Shown piece after piece: positions 7,799 to 15,277 of a stretch of DNA of 17,164 nucleotides. A program made the position numbers and the translations under genes. The stretch is from DASPMP01 sp035248725 (GTDB lineage: Bacteria > Gemmatimonadota > Gemmatimonadetes > Gemmatimonadales > Gemmatimonadaceae), in contig DATFHG010000133.1 of NCBI GenBank assembly GCA_035248725.1, forward strand, positions 1 through 17,164, written 5' to 3'. The notes beneath the pieces are model-generated. The model searched no databases and was not told the origin of the DNA. It worked only from the letters and a program-made list of their open reading frames with translations. The stretch's first letter is position 1; each line of letters begins with the position of its first letter.

Positions 7799-8406
7799 CA
7801 CTTTGAGACTCCGGTTCGGGATGACAACAGCATCTGCTCCATGGTCCCGATCTCTGCCGTCTGCACCGTCACGACGTCGTTCGCGAAAACGGAAACGTCC
7901 ACGTCCTGAGCGGCGCCCGGCGTCGCCAGCAGGTCGTCCACCATCCTGAGCGCGCCGCGGTGGTGCTGGATCATGAATTCCAGGAACAGGCGCTCGAACT
8001 CCTTGCCGGAGGCGGCGTCGAGCTGGCGCAGCTGCTCGGGGCTGAGCATGCCCGGCATCTGCATCGTGTGCCACGACGACGTGTCCGGCGCGGGTTGCCC
8101 GTTGGCGCGCAGCCACTCCTGCATGAGACGAATCTCTGCCGTCTGCGACTGATCGATCTTTTCGGTGAACTTGAGCAGGTGCGCGCTCGCCTGATGTGAC
8201 GCGGCCAATCGCGACATGTAGATCGCCTGCGCATGATGCGCGATCATCCCCTGCATGAACGACACGTCGGCCTGCGTGTACAGCGCGCCCGCCGGTATGC
8301 GCGCCGATGCGGGCATGCCGGACATCTCATGGTGATCGTGCTGCTGCGAGCGCGCGGGGGAGGACCACAGCAGCGCGCACAGGCCGACGGCGCGAAACCG
8401 ATTCAC
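7798..8406 (-). CDS. Exported DUF305 family protein
   Basis: The 202-residue product has a short signal-like N-terminus followed by a His/Met-rich stretch (QQHDHHEMSGM, 21-31). It then carries two copies of the DUF305 helical motif: FMQGMIAHHAQAI (50-62) and FLEFMIQHHRGAL (141-153). DUF305 proteins are ferritin-like four-helix bundles whose paired histidines are thought to bind metal, often copper; that role is family knowledge and not shown here. The start is a GTG at 8406. The nearby ATG at 8408 is out of frame and meets a stop at once. The last residues, LLSSRTGVSK, are partly encoded by a copy of the dispersed TCGGGATGAC repeat, read from its complement. It is coupled to the LVIVD gene downstream, so the two exported proteins are probably made together. 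Confidence 0.88.
   Translation of the reverse strand: MNRFRAVGLCALLWSSPARSQQHDHHEMSGMPASARIPAGALYTQADVSFMQGMIAHHAQAIYMSRLAASHQASAHLLKFTEKIDQSQTAEIRLMQEWLRANGQPAPDTSSWHTMQMPGMLSPEQLRQLDAASGKEFERLFLEFMIQHHRGALRMVDDLLATPGAAQDVDVSVFANDVVTVQTAEIGTMEQMLLSSRTGVSK
7814..7829. repeat. Copy of the dispersed TCGGGATGAC repeat inside a gene end
   Basis: The 16 bases GTTCGGGATGACAACA are identical to 4463-4478. Here they lie inside the last codons of the DUF305 gene, where the complementary strand encodes Leu-Leu-Ser-Ser-Arg before the stop at 7798-7800. Confidence 0.55.
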
Positions 8407-8419
8407 ATGCTGAATCTAT

Positions 8420-8446
8420 CGTGGTCCTGATTCTGCAGGGACCACG
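8420..8446. promoter_or_regulatory. Inverted repeat between divergent genes, candidate operator or RNA hairpin
   Basis: CGTGGTCC (8420-8427) is perfectly mirrored by CGTGGTCC on the other strand (CGACC-type arm GGACCACG, 8439-8446) with an 11-base spacer. It occupies most of the 44-bp gap between the DUF305 start (8406) and the dehydrogenase start (8451). The right arm overlaps AGGGA (8437-8441), the likely ribosome site of the dehydrogenase. The repeat could therefore be a dimeric-regulator operator or a stem that hides the ribosome site. Confidence 0.5.
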
Positions 8447-8450
8447 CGCA

Positions 8451-9524
8451 ATGGTCCGAGCAATCACCGTCGAACCGGGCGTCGCCGGCAGCGCGCGCCT
8501 CGAGCAGGTCGCAGCGCCCGAGTCCGCGCCCAACGCGTTGCTCGTGGAAGCCGTGGCCCTCGGCATCTGCGGCACCGATCGCGAGATCGTCGCCGGCAAG
8601 TACGGGTGGGCGCCCCCGGGTCGCAAGCGCCTCATTCTTGGGCACGAGTCCCTGGCACGGGTTGTCGAAGCGCCCGACCGGAGCGGATTCGATGCGGGCG
8701 ACCTGGTCGTGCCCATCGTGCGAATGCCCGATCCCGTGCCCTGCGCGAACTGCGCGGCAGGGGAGTGGGACATGTGCAGCAACGGGAAGTACACCGAGCA
8801 CGGCATCAAGTCGCTGGACGGCTTCGGCACGGAACGGTTCCGCGTGCCCACCGACCGCGTGGTGCGTCTCGAGCCTTCGCTCGATCGCCTCGGCGTGCTG
8901 CTCGAGCCCACCAGCGTCGTCGCGAAAGCGTGGGAGCATACGGAACGGATCGGCCAGCGCGCCACGTGGCGTCCGCGCATCGCGCTGGTAACCGGCGCCG
9001 GTCCGATCGGCCTGCTCGCCGCGCTGCTTGGCGTCCAGCGCGGACTCGAGGTGCATGTGCTCGATCGCGCGACCGCGGGGCCCAAGCCAGGCGTCGTGCG
9101 CGCCCTCGGGGCAACATACCACTCGGAGAACATCGCCGACCTCGAGCTCGACGCGGACGTCGTCATGGAATGCACGGGTGCGGCGCCGGTGGTCGCCGAT
9201 GTGCTCACCCGCACGCGACGGAACGGGATCGTGTGTCTCACCGGCGTGTCGTCCGGCGGACGGCGCGTGCCGCTCGACATCGGCGCCGTCAACCGCGAGA
9301 TGGTCCTGGAGAACGACGTGGTGTTCGGGTCCGTGAACGCCAATCGCCGGCACTACGAGGCGGCGGCGAAAGCGCTGGCCCAGGCCGATTCGCATTGGCT
9401 ATCGAGTCTCATCACCCGCCGTGTATCGCTGGACCATTGGGCCGACGCGCTCCAGCCGCATCCAGACGACATCAAGGTCGTCGTCGAATTCGGAACGGCA
9501 GATTCCTCGCGACGCTCGGGATGA
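8451..9524 (+). CDS. Zinc-dependent glucose 1-dehydrogenase-type enzyme (MDR family)
   Basis: The 357-residue product belongs to the medium-chain zinc dehydrogenases and most resembles archaeal-type glucose 1-dehydrogenases, which oxidise D-glucose to gluconolactone with NAD(P). Catalytic zinc ligands are expected at C40 (GICGTD), H65-E66 (GHES) and E152 (LLEPTSVVAKA, a glucose-dehydrogenase-like segment). The nucleotide-binding motif is GAGPIG (182-187), and GSVNANRRHY (293-302) is also typical of this subgroup. The lobe segment has C98, C101 and C109, fewer than the four cysteines of the common structural zinc site. ATG 8451 fits the family N-terminus and has AGGGA nine bases upstream. The C-terminal residues ADSSRRSG (350-357) come from a dispersed repeat. 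The stop overlaps the GH15 start (ATGA). Another sugar or polyol substrate is possible. Confidence 0.85.
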   Translation: MVRAITVEPGVAGSARLEQVAAPESAPNALLVEAVALGICGTDREIVAGKYGWAPPGRKRLILGHESLARVVEAPDRSGFDAGDLVVPIVRMPDPVPCANCAAGEWDMCSNGKYTEHGIKSLDGFGTERFRVPTDRVVRLEPSLDRLGVLLEPTSVVAKAWEHTERIGQRATWRPRIALVTGAGPIGLLAALLGVQRGLEVHVLDRATAGPKPGVVRALGATYHSENIADLELDADVVMECTGAAPVVADVLTRTRRNGIVCLTGVSSGGRRVPLDIGAVNREMVLENDVVFGSVNANRRHYEAAAKALAQADSHWLSSLITRRVSLDHWADALQPHPDDIKVVVEFGTADSSRRSG

Positions 9525-9527
9525 CGG
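9497..9527. repeat. Copy of the dispersed repeat at the dehydrogenase/GH15 junction
   Basis: This stretch matches 4410-4440 at 25 of 31 positions. It encodes the last eight residues and stop of the dehydrogenase and also contains the ATG (9521) of the next gene. An inserted repeat may thus have created this gene junction. Confidence 0.55.
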
Positions 9528-11350
9528 CACGGATCGAGGATTACGCGATGATCGGCGACTGCGAGACGGGCGCGCTCGTGAGTCGCGGAGGCTCCATCGA
9601 CTGGCTGTGCTGGCCGCGCTTCGATTCCGGCGCGTGCTTCGCAGCGCTGCTGGGGCGAGGGGGGAACGATCACGGGCGCTGGTTGATTGCGCCCGTCGAC
9701 GAGAGGGCGCGCATCACGCGCTCCTATCGCGACGGTACACTCATTCTCGAAACGCGCTTCGAAACCGCCGACGGCGCCGTCACACTCGTGGACTTCATGC
9801 CGCCGCGCGACGAGACGTCCGACGTGGTGCGCATGGTCGTGGGCGAACGTGGCCGCGTGGCCATGCATACCGAGATCGTGCTGCGCTTCGATTACGGCTC
9901 CATCGTTCCGTGGGTGAGCCGCGTGGACGGCGGCGCGCTGCGCGCCGTGGCGGGTCCGGACATGGCGCTGTTGCGCACGAATGTGAAGACGCGCGGGAAA
10001 GGACTCACCACCGTCGGCGACTTCACCGTGTCCGCGGGTGAGACCGCGTGGTTCACGCTGTCGTACGCATGGTCATACGGTCCGCTCCCGCGCGCGATCG
10101 ACCCCGACGCCGCGCTCGCCGCGACCGAGTCGTTCTGGCGCGACTGGATCGGCCGCTGCACGTACGACGGCGCATGGACCGACGCGGTGCATCGCTCGGT
10201 ACTCACGCTCAAGGGTCTCACGTATCGGCCGACGGGCGGACTGGTCGCCGCGCTGACAACGTCACTCCCCGAATCGATCGGTGGACCGCGAAACTGGGAC
10301 TACCGCTACTGCTGGTTGCGCGATGCAACGCTCACGCTGCTGGCGCTCATGGACGCGGGTTTCCACGAGGAGGCGGCGGCCTGGCGCGACTGGCTGCTGC
10401 GCGCGGCCGCCGGCAGTCCGTCGCAGGTGCAGATCATGTACGGCATCGCCGGCGAGCGGCGCCTGCTCGAGTGGGAAGTGGACTGGCTGCCGGGCTACGA
10501 GGGGTCGCGACCCGTGCGTGTGGGCAATGCGGCGGCTTCGCAGCTGCAGCTCGACGTGTTCGGCGAAGTGATGGATGCGCTCTTTCACGCGCGTCGCGAG
10601 GGGCAGCCGCCGGCGGAGGAGGCGTGGCGACTGGAGCAGGCGCTCGTGCAGCATCTCGAGTCCATCGCCGACAAGCCGGACCACGGGATGTGGGAGGTGC
10701 GCGGACCGGCGGCGCATTTCACGCACTCGAAGGTGATGGTCTGGGTGGCGGTGGACCGGGCGATCAAGAGCGCAGAGCAATTCGGGCTCGACGCGCCGTT
10801 GGACCGCTGGCGTGCGTGGCGTGACCATCTGCACGCCGAAATCTGCGAGAACGCATACGACGTCACGATCGGTTCGTTCGTGCAGAGCTACGGCTCGAAG
10901 CACCTCGACGCAAGCGTGCTGCTCATGCCGCTCGTCGGATTTCTGCCCGCGGAAGATCCGAGGATCCGCGGCACGGTGAAGACGATCGAAGAACGGCTGA
11001 TGTCGAACGGTCTCGTCTACCGCTACGACACCGGCAAGACGGACGATGGACTGCCCGCGGGCGAGGGTGCCTTCCTCGCCTGCAGTTTCTGGCTCGTGGA
11101 CAATCTCGCCCTCGTCGGGCGCCACGCCGACGCGCGGCGACTCTTCGAGCGCCTGCTGTCACTGCGCAACGACGTCGGGCTGTTGGCGGAGGAGTATGAT
11201 CCCGCAACCAAGCGCCAGCTGGGCAACTTTCCGCAGGCGTTCTCGCATCTCGCGCTGCTGGGCAGCGCGCTGAATCTCAGTCCACGACGCGCCGATGCCG
11301 GACAGAAACCGGCGCATCAGCGCGCGGAGTCCGGCAGAGAGAAAGGCTAG
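9521..11350 (+). CDS. Glycoside hydrolase family 15 protein (glucoamylase/trehalase-like)
   Basis: The 609-residue product has the bacterial GH15 layout: an N-terminal beta-sandwich (about 1-205) beginning IEDYAMIGDCETGALVSR, and an (alpha/alpha)6 barrel (about 215-590). NWDYRYCWLRDA (258-269) is the characteristic substrate-site motif. E392 in DHGMWEVRG is the likely general acid and E515 in GEGAFLACSFW the likely general base. EEYDP and GNFPQAFSHLALL near the end are typical. GH15 enzymes are inverting exo-hydrolases releasing beta-glucose from starch, dextran or trehalose; which one applies is not evident. No signal peptide is seen, so it is probably cytoplasmic. The ATG at 9521 overlaps the dehydrogenase stop. 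The last 20 residues are a loose charged tail. The TAG stop is shared with the convergent kinase gene. Confidence 0.93.
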   Translation: MTARIEDYAMIGDCETGALVSRGGSIDWLCWPRFDSGACFAALLGRGGNDHGRWLIAPVDERARITRSYRDGTLILETRFETADGAVTLVDFMPPRDETSDVVRMVVGERGRVAMHTEIVLRFDYGSIVPWVSRVDGGALRAVAGPDMALLRTNVKTRGKGLTTVGDFTVSAGETAWFTLSYAWSYGPLPRAIDPDAALAATESFWRDWIGRCTYDGAWTDAVHRSVLTLKGLTYRPTGGLVAALTTSLPESIGGPRNWDYRYCWLRDATLTLLALMDAGFHEEAAAWRDWLLRAAAGSPSQVQIMYGIAGERRLLEWEVDWLPGYEGSRPVRVGNAAASQLQLDVFGEVMDALFHARREGQPPAEEAWRLEQALVQHLESIADKPDHGMWEVRGPAAHFTHSKVMVWVAVDRAIKSAEQFGLDAPLDRWRAWRDHLHAEICENAYDVTIGSFVQSYGSKHLDASVLLMPLVGFLPAEDPRIRGTVKTIEERLMSNGLVYRYDTGKTDDGLPAGEGAFLACSFWLVDNLALVGRHADARRLFERLLSLRNDVGLLAEEYDPATKRQLGNFPQAFSHLALLGSALNLSPRRADAGQKPAHQRAESGREKG

Positions 11351-13269
11351 ACGGGCGTGGGGATCCGGCGGTCGGCGCGCTTGCGACCAGTGGCATCCTC
11401 GACTTCGCGCTGAGCGTCGGCCAGACGGTTGATGTCCTCCCCGAGTCCGCGCGCGGCGTCGAGCAATGTCGTGATCGGCCTCAAGTCGCTCGCGCCCGCG
11501 TGCAAACGCAGTAGATCGAGCCGGATGCCTTCGAGTGCGGCGACGCTTTCGGCGAGTTGCGCGGATGCGTTTTCTTTTCGCGCCGCCAGGGCGTCCGCGC
11601 CACCCGACCCTGAGGGCGCCATCGCGGCGACGACATCCATCTCGGCGCGCGCTTCGGCGGCACGCGCCTCGAGCGCGGCGACGACGGCCGGCAGTTCCGC
11701 CAACCGATCCTTGTATTCACTCGGCAGCGCCGCGAACAATTCCGACGCGGCGAGGCCGAGCGCCGCTTCCGTGGCACGAAAAGCCGACGCGCCCGCCAGC
11801 TGGGAACGTTCCGGCGCGCCGAGTCGTTTGGCGAACCACGAGCCGATGCGGCTGTTCCAGAGGCGGTCGCGGATACCCGTCTGCCACCATTCACGCAAAC
11901 GGGTCGGGATGAACTGCACGTCGAGCGCGTTGCTCACGGCGCCGAGCAGCATCGTCGTTGCCAGTGGCGTGAGAATCCAGCCGATGCCCGTGAACCGTTC
12001 GTGCAGCGTTCCCTGGAGCACGAGCACGAACGTGACCGCAAGCCACGTGGCCGACCCGACCGTCGCGAAACGCAGCGCGCGATGCAGCGGCAAGTCCACC
12101 TCGTCGCGCGAGATTGCTTCATTCTCGACGCGCTCGCGCCGCGCCACATCGAGCGCCGAGCGCAGATCGGCGAGACTGTGTCCCGCGCGGAACTGCCGCC
12201 GCGCCTGATTCAGGTGATACCCGACGATGGGGAACAACGGCGCCGCCGCGATCCCCGCCAACATCAGAAAGTCGCGTGGGCTGCTGCCGGGATTGTTGGT
12301 CAGCCATGCGAACAGATTCCCGAGCGTCAGCACGGTGAACCCCGCCGTCCAGCCGGCGTATGGCACGATCAGCGGATTTCGCGCGGCGAGCCACGAACGC
12401 AGCGTGGCGGGAAGCGCGGGACGCGCGTCCGGCGGCGCGAGCGTTTCCGCCAGCTCCTCACCATGTGCGAAGCGTGCTTCGGGGTCGCGCGCGAGACACG
12501 TATCGATCGCGGCGGCCAACGCGGCGGGAAGGCCCGGCGCTGCGCGCGCCACACTGGGTGCGTCCTCTGTTGCCTGGCGCACGAGCAGTGCGGGGACGTT
12601 GGGCGCCTCGAACGGGAGGCGCCCGCTGACGGCGAGATAGCCGACGACGCCGAGCGCGTAGATGTCGCTGCGTCCGTCGATGGATTCACCGGACGCCTGC
12701 TCGGGGCTCATGAAGTACGCGGTGCCCATCACCTTTCCCGGCTCCGTCGACAGCGCCGCATCAGCGCCGCCGTGCGCGATACCGAAGTCCGTCACGAGCG
12801 CTCGGCCGGTCGCCGCCTCGAGCAGGATGTTGTCCGGCTTCACGTCGCGATGCACGATGCCGCGTCCGTGTGCGTAGGCGAGGGCCCACGCCACCTCGCG
12901 AAGCACGCGGGCGGCGTCGGCCGGCGGCAGCGGCCCGCGCGTGCGAAGCCGTTCGCCGAGCGTTTCGCCTTCGACGTAGCTCATGACGAAAAACACGAAG
13001 CCGGCGACATCTCCGACGCGGTGGATGGGCACGATATGCGGATGCGAGAGACCGGCCGCGAGTCGTGCCTCGCGGAGGAACCGCTCGCGTGCCTCGGGAC
13101 TCCGGGCGAGATGCGCGGGCAGCACCTTGATGGCCACGTCGCGGTCGAGCTGCACGTCGCGGGCGAGGTAGACGATCCCCATCCCGCCGCGACCGAGCTC
13201 GCGCTGCAGCGAGTACTCGCCCGCGAGCGCGGCCTGGAGATCGAGAAATTCCGGCGACGGATGCGTCAC
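11347..13269 (-). CDS. Membrane-anchored Ser/Thr protein kinase (Pkn2/PknB type)
   Basis: The 640-residue product starts with a complete Hanks-type kinase domain (about 19-280). It has the glycine loop GRGGMGIVY (26-34), K48 in VAIKVL, HRDVKPDN (140-147) with catalytic D142, DFG at 161-163, and GTAYFMSPEQ (182-191). All key residues are present, so it should be active. After the kinase domain come four hydrophobic segments (about 300-323, 334-352, 403-421, 428-449) with a charged loop between the second and third. The tail (about 520-625) is an Ala/Glu/Arg/Leu-rich probable coiled coil. The known sensor domains (PASTA, TPR, WD40) are not seen. The start is a GTG at 13269, overlapping the stop of the channel gene (GTGA), so channel and kinase are likely co-translated. 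The stop is in the CTAG shared with the GH15 gene. Confidence 0.93.
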   Translation of the reverse strand: MTHPSPEFLDLQAALAGEYSLQRELGRGGMGIVYLARDVQLDRDVAIKVLPAHLARSPEARERFLREARLAAGLSHPHIVPIHRVGDVAGFVFFVMSYVEGETLGERLRTRGPLPPADAARVLREVAWALAYAHGRGIVHRDVKPDNILLEAATGRALVTDFGIAHGGADAALSTEPGKVMGTAYFMSPEQASGESIDGRSDIYALGVVGYLAVSGRLPFEAPNVPALLVRQATEDAPSVARAAPGLPAALAAAIDTCLARDPEARFAHGEELAETLAPPDARPALPATLRSWLAARNPLIVPYAGWTAGFTVLTLGNLFAWLTNNPGSSPRDFLMLAGIAAAPLFPIVGYHLNQARRQFRAGHSLADLRSALDVARRERVENEAISRDEVDLPLHRALRFATVGSATWLAVTFVLVLQGTLHERFTGIGWILTPLATTMLLGAVSNALDVQFIPTRLREWWQTGIRDRLWNSRIGSWFAKRLGAPERSQLAGASAFRATEAALGLAASELFAALPSEYKDRLAELPAVVAALEARAAEARAEMDVVAAMAPSGSGGADALAARKENASAQLAESVAALEGIRLDLLRLHAGASDLRPITTLLDAARGLGEDINRLADAQREVEDATGRKRADRRIPTPV

Positions 13270-14237
13270 AGCGTCACGCGCTCGTAGGCGTGTATGCGCG
13301 AGACGTCGATGCTGAGGTCATTGGCGGCCCGGTCGTGCTCGAAAATGTCGCTGAACTTCGCTCCCCATACGATCTCATCGTAACGGTAGGACGACCGTGC
13401 GTGCACCGTCTGCATGAACGTCTCGTCGAGTCCGGTGAGCAGCACGAGGAACTCCGCGCCGCGCTCGGCCAGGTCGCGCTCGCTGAGGCCGAAGATCGGG
13501 CTGCCCTCGTCGATGGGATGGACCACGGTCCAGCTGAGCGGAAACAGGGCGACGCGATTGCGCTCGAGGGACAGCACGTTGAAGCGGCGCGTGGCGTGGC
13601 CGTCCCGCGTGTCGAAGAGCGCGAGCACCACGCGCGCTTCCAGGTCGATGATCTGCGTCGCGCGTTCGTTGGCGATGCGGAACATGAATCCGCGCTTGCC
13701 GCGGAACGGCGCGATCAGCGCGCGGTCACTGAAGGCGATCGCGGGCACCGGGCGCGAGAAGCGCGCGAACAGGATGCCGGTGATGAGCGCGATGCTCAGG
13801 AGTCCCGTGAACGCTTCGATGGTGACCAGCAGATGCGCGGCGAGATTCTGCGGGGCGATGTTCCCGTAGCCGATGGTGCCGAGCGTCTCGACGCTGAAGA
13901 AGAACGCGCGGGTGAACGGGCCGCCTGGCGCGGGACCGGCGAGGGCGTCCGGTCCGGCGACGTAGAACGCAGTGGCGAACAGCGCGTTGGCCGCGGCGTA
14001 GGCCGCGACGACCAGCAGGAAAAACCGCGGCCACGAGATCTGCAGCAGCCAGTTGTACAGACTGAGCGAGCGCCAGAAACCGGTGCCTTCGCGATGGACG
14101 TTGAAGGTGCCGTCGCGATTGAGCAGTCGCGTGCGCGTCTCGCTCGCGACCACAGAGCCGAAGCCGAGGTCGCGCTCCGCCGGGGTCACCCAGGGAGAAC
14201 TTGGATACTCGGCGGTGGCTGGTTGTGGGTCGGTCAT
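13266..14237 (-). CDS. KirBac-type inward-rectifier potassium channel
   Basis: The 323-residue product has an N-terminal amphipathic slide-helix region (YNWLLQISWPRFF), TM1 (about 71-93), a pore helix and selectivity filter TIGYGN (121-126) preceded by FFSVETLG, and TM2 (133-157). The rest is the cytoplasmic immunoglobulin-like Kir domain. It includes FRIANER (186-192), VVHPIDEGSPIFG (238-250) and MQTVHARSSY (275-284), all conserved in the family. It should form a tetrameric potassium channel in the inner membrane. Family channels are gated by lipids, pH or ligands. Its start overlaps the ribD stop (ATGA) and its stop overlaps the kinase start (GTGA). The kinase is therefore an obvious candidate regulator, though only by context. 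Confidence 0.93.
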   Translation of the reverse strand: MTDPQPATAEYPSSPWVTPAERDLGFGSVVASETRTRLLNRDGTFNVHREGTGFWRSLSLYNWLLQISWPRFFLLVVAAYAAANALFATAFYVAGPDALAGPAPGGPFTRAFFFSVETLGTIGYGNIAPQNLAAHLLVTIEAFTGLLSIALITGILFARFSRPVPAIAFSDRALIAPFRGKRGFMFRIANERATQIIDLEARVVLALFDTRDGHATRRFNVLSLERNRVALFPLSWTVVHPIDEGSPIFGLSERDLAERGAEFLVLLTGLDETFMQTVHARSSYRYDEIVWGAKFSDIFEHDRAANDLSIDVSRIHAYERVTL

Positions 14238-15277
14238 CGGAGTCGCAGCGACACGCGCATGTTCGGTGGTTCTCCCTCGTCGCCTGGCATCACGTCCATG
14301 TGCGTGTCGTGGGAGTGCAGCGCTTTGGCGAGTGACTCGACCCCGAAATCGGTGACTGCCGGCTGGCCCGCGCCGAGCACGATGGGCGCGACGTACGCGA
14401 CGATCTCGTCGACGACGCCGGCGCGGAGGAACGCCGCGGCGACGGTTGCTCCGCCCTCGAGCAGCACGTGTCGCCGCCCGCGCTCGAACAGCTCGCGCAG
14501 CGCGACCTTCGGCTCGTGCGTGTGCAGTTGCATGGTCTCGGCGGCGCGGTCGAAGACGCGTCGCTGCTGGTCCAGCTCACGCTCGCCCATGACGGCGCGC
14601 AGCGGCTGGTACGACGCGGGACGATCGTGCTCGTCGCGCACCGTGAGGTGCGGATCGTCCTGCATCACGGTCTCCGTGCCGACGAGAACGACGTCGCATT
14701 CCGCGCGCAGGCGATGGACGTCGCGCCGAGCCGCGCGATTGGTGATCCACCTGCTGCTGCCGTCCGCCGCGGCGCTCCGGCCGTCGAGCGTGGCAGCGAA
14801 CTTCCACGTGACGAGGGGCCGGCCGTGCTCGAGGCCGAAAAGCCACGCCCGATTCAGACGCCGCGCCTCGGCCTCCATCATGCCGTGCTCGATGGCAACG
14901 CCCGCCGCGTCGAGCGCGCGAGCGCCGCCCTGCGCAACGGGATTGGGATCGCGCATGGCGAACACGACCCGCGTGATGCCGGCCTGGATCAAGGCCGGCG
15001 CGCATGGCGGGGTACGACCCTGGTGATTGCACGGCTCGAGCGACACGACCGCCGTCGCACCCCGCGCGGATTCACCTGCCTTCGCCAACGCAGCTGCCTC
15101 GGCGTGTGGGCTGCCGGCTCCGCGATGGTAACCGTCGGCGACCAGGGAACCGTCTGATCGGAGAATCACGCATCCAACGCGCGGGTTCGGACCGAGAGGA
15201 ACGCCCGGCGTCGCCGCGAGCTCCAGCGCGCGACGCATCGCCTCCTGTTCGGTCAGATCACGGTGGATGGCAGGCAT
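14234..15277 (-). CDS. ribD: Riboflavin biosynthesis bifunctional deaminase/reductase
   Basis: The 347-residue product catalyses two consecutive steps of riboflavin synthesis: deamination of the diaminopyrimidinone phosphate and NADPH reduction of the ribose side chain. The deaminase domain (about 9-150) has the zinc-site motifs PHAEAAAL (H58, catalytic E60) and EPCNHQGRTPPCA (C83, C92). The reductase domain starts at RPLVTWKFAATLDGR (153-167). It continues with SSRWIT (174-179), VLVGTETVMQDDPHL (197-211) and the VLLEGGATVAAAFL segment. Both activities look intact. The ATG at 15277 lies exactly at the edge of a 181-bp palindrome and I see no ribosome site. No FMN riboswitch or other rib gene is visible. 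It leads a coupled chain with a potassium channel and a kinase, an unusual setting for ribD. Confidence 0.96.
   Translation of the reverse strand: MPAIHRDLTEQEAMRRALELAATPGVPLGPNPRVGCVILRSDGSLVADGYHRGAGSPHAEAAALAKAGESARGATAVVSLEPCNHQGRTPPCAPALIQAGITRVVFAMRDPNPVAQGGARALDAAGVAIEHGMMEAEARRLNRAWLFGLEHGRPLVTWKFAATLDGRSAAADGSSRWITNRAARRDVHRLRAECDVVLVGTETVMQDDPHLTVRDEHDRPASYQPLRAVMGERELDQQRRVFDRAAETMQLHTHEPKVALRELFERGRRHVLLEGGATVAAAFLRAGVVDEIVAYVAPIVLGAGQPAVTDFGVESLAKALHSHDTHMDVMPGDEGEPPNMRVSLRLR

Noticed and set aside
7799..8116. N-terminal extension of the LVIVD protein
   Set aside because: The extension overlaps DUF305 out of frame and is composition noise; a signal peptide begins at the ATG at 7798.
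8606..9520. N-terminal extension of the GH15 protein
   Set aside because: It is an antisense-like Arg/Ala-rich shadow of the dehydrogenase; family similarity begins right after the ATG at 9521.
11429..12208. Long plus-strand frame opposite the kinase gene
   Set aside because: Ser/Ala/Arg-rich antisense shadow caused by high GC content; the minus-strand frame contains a full kinase domain.
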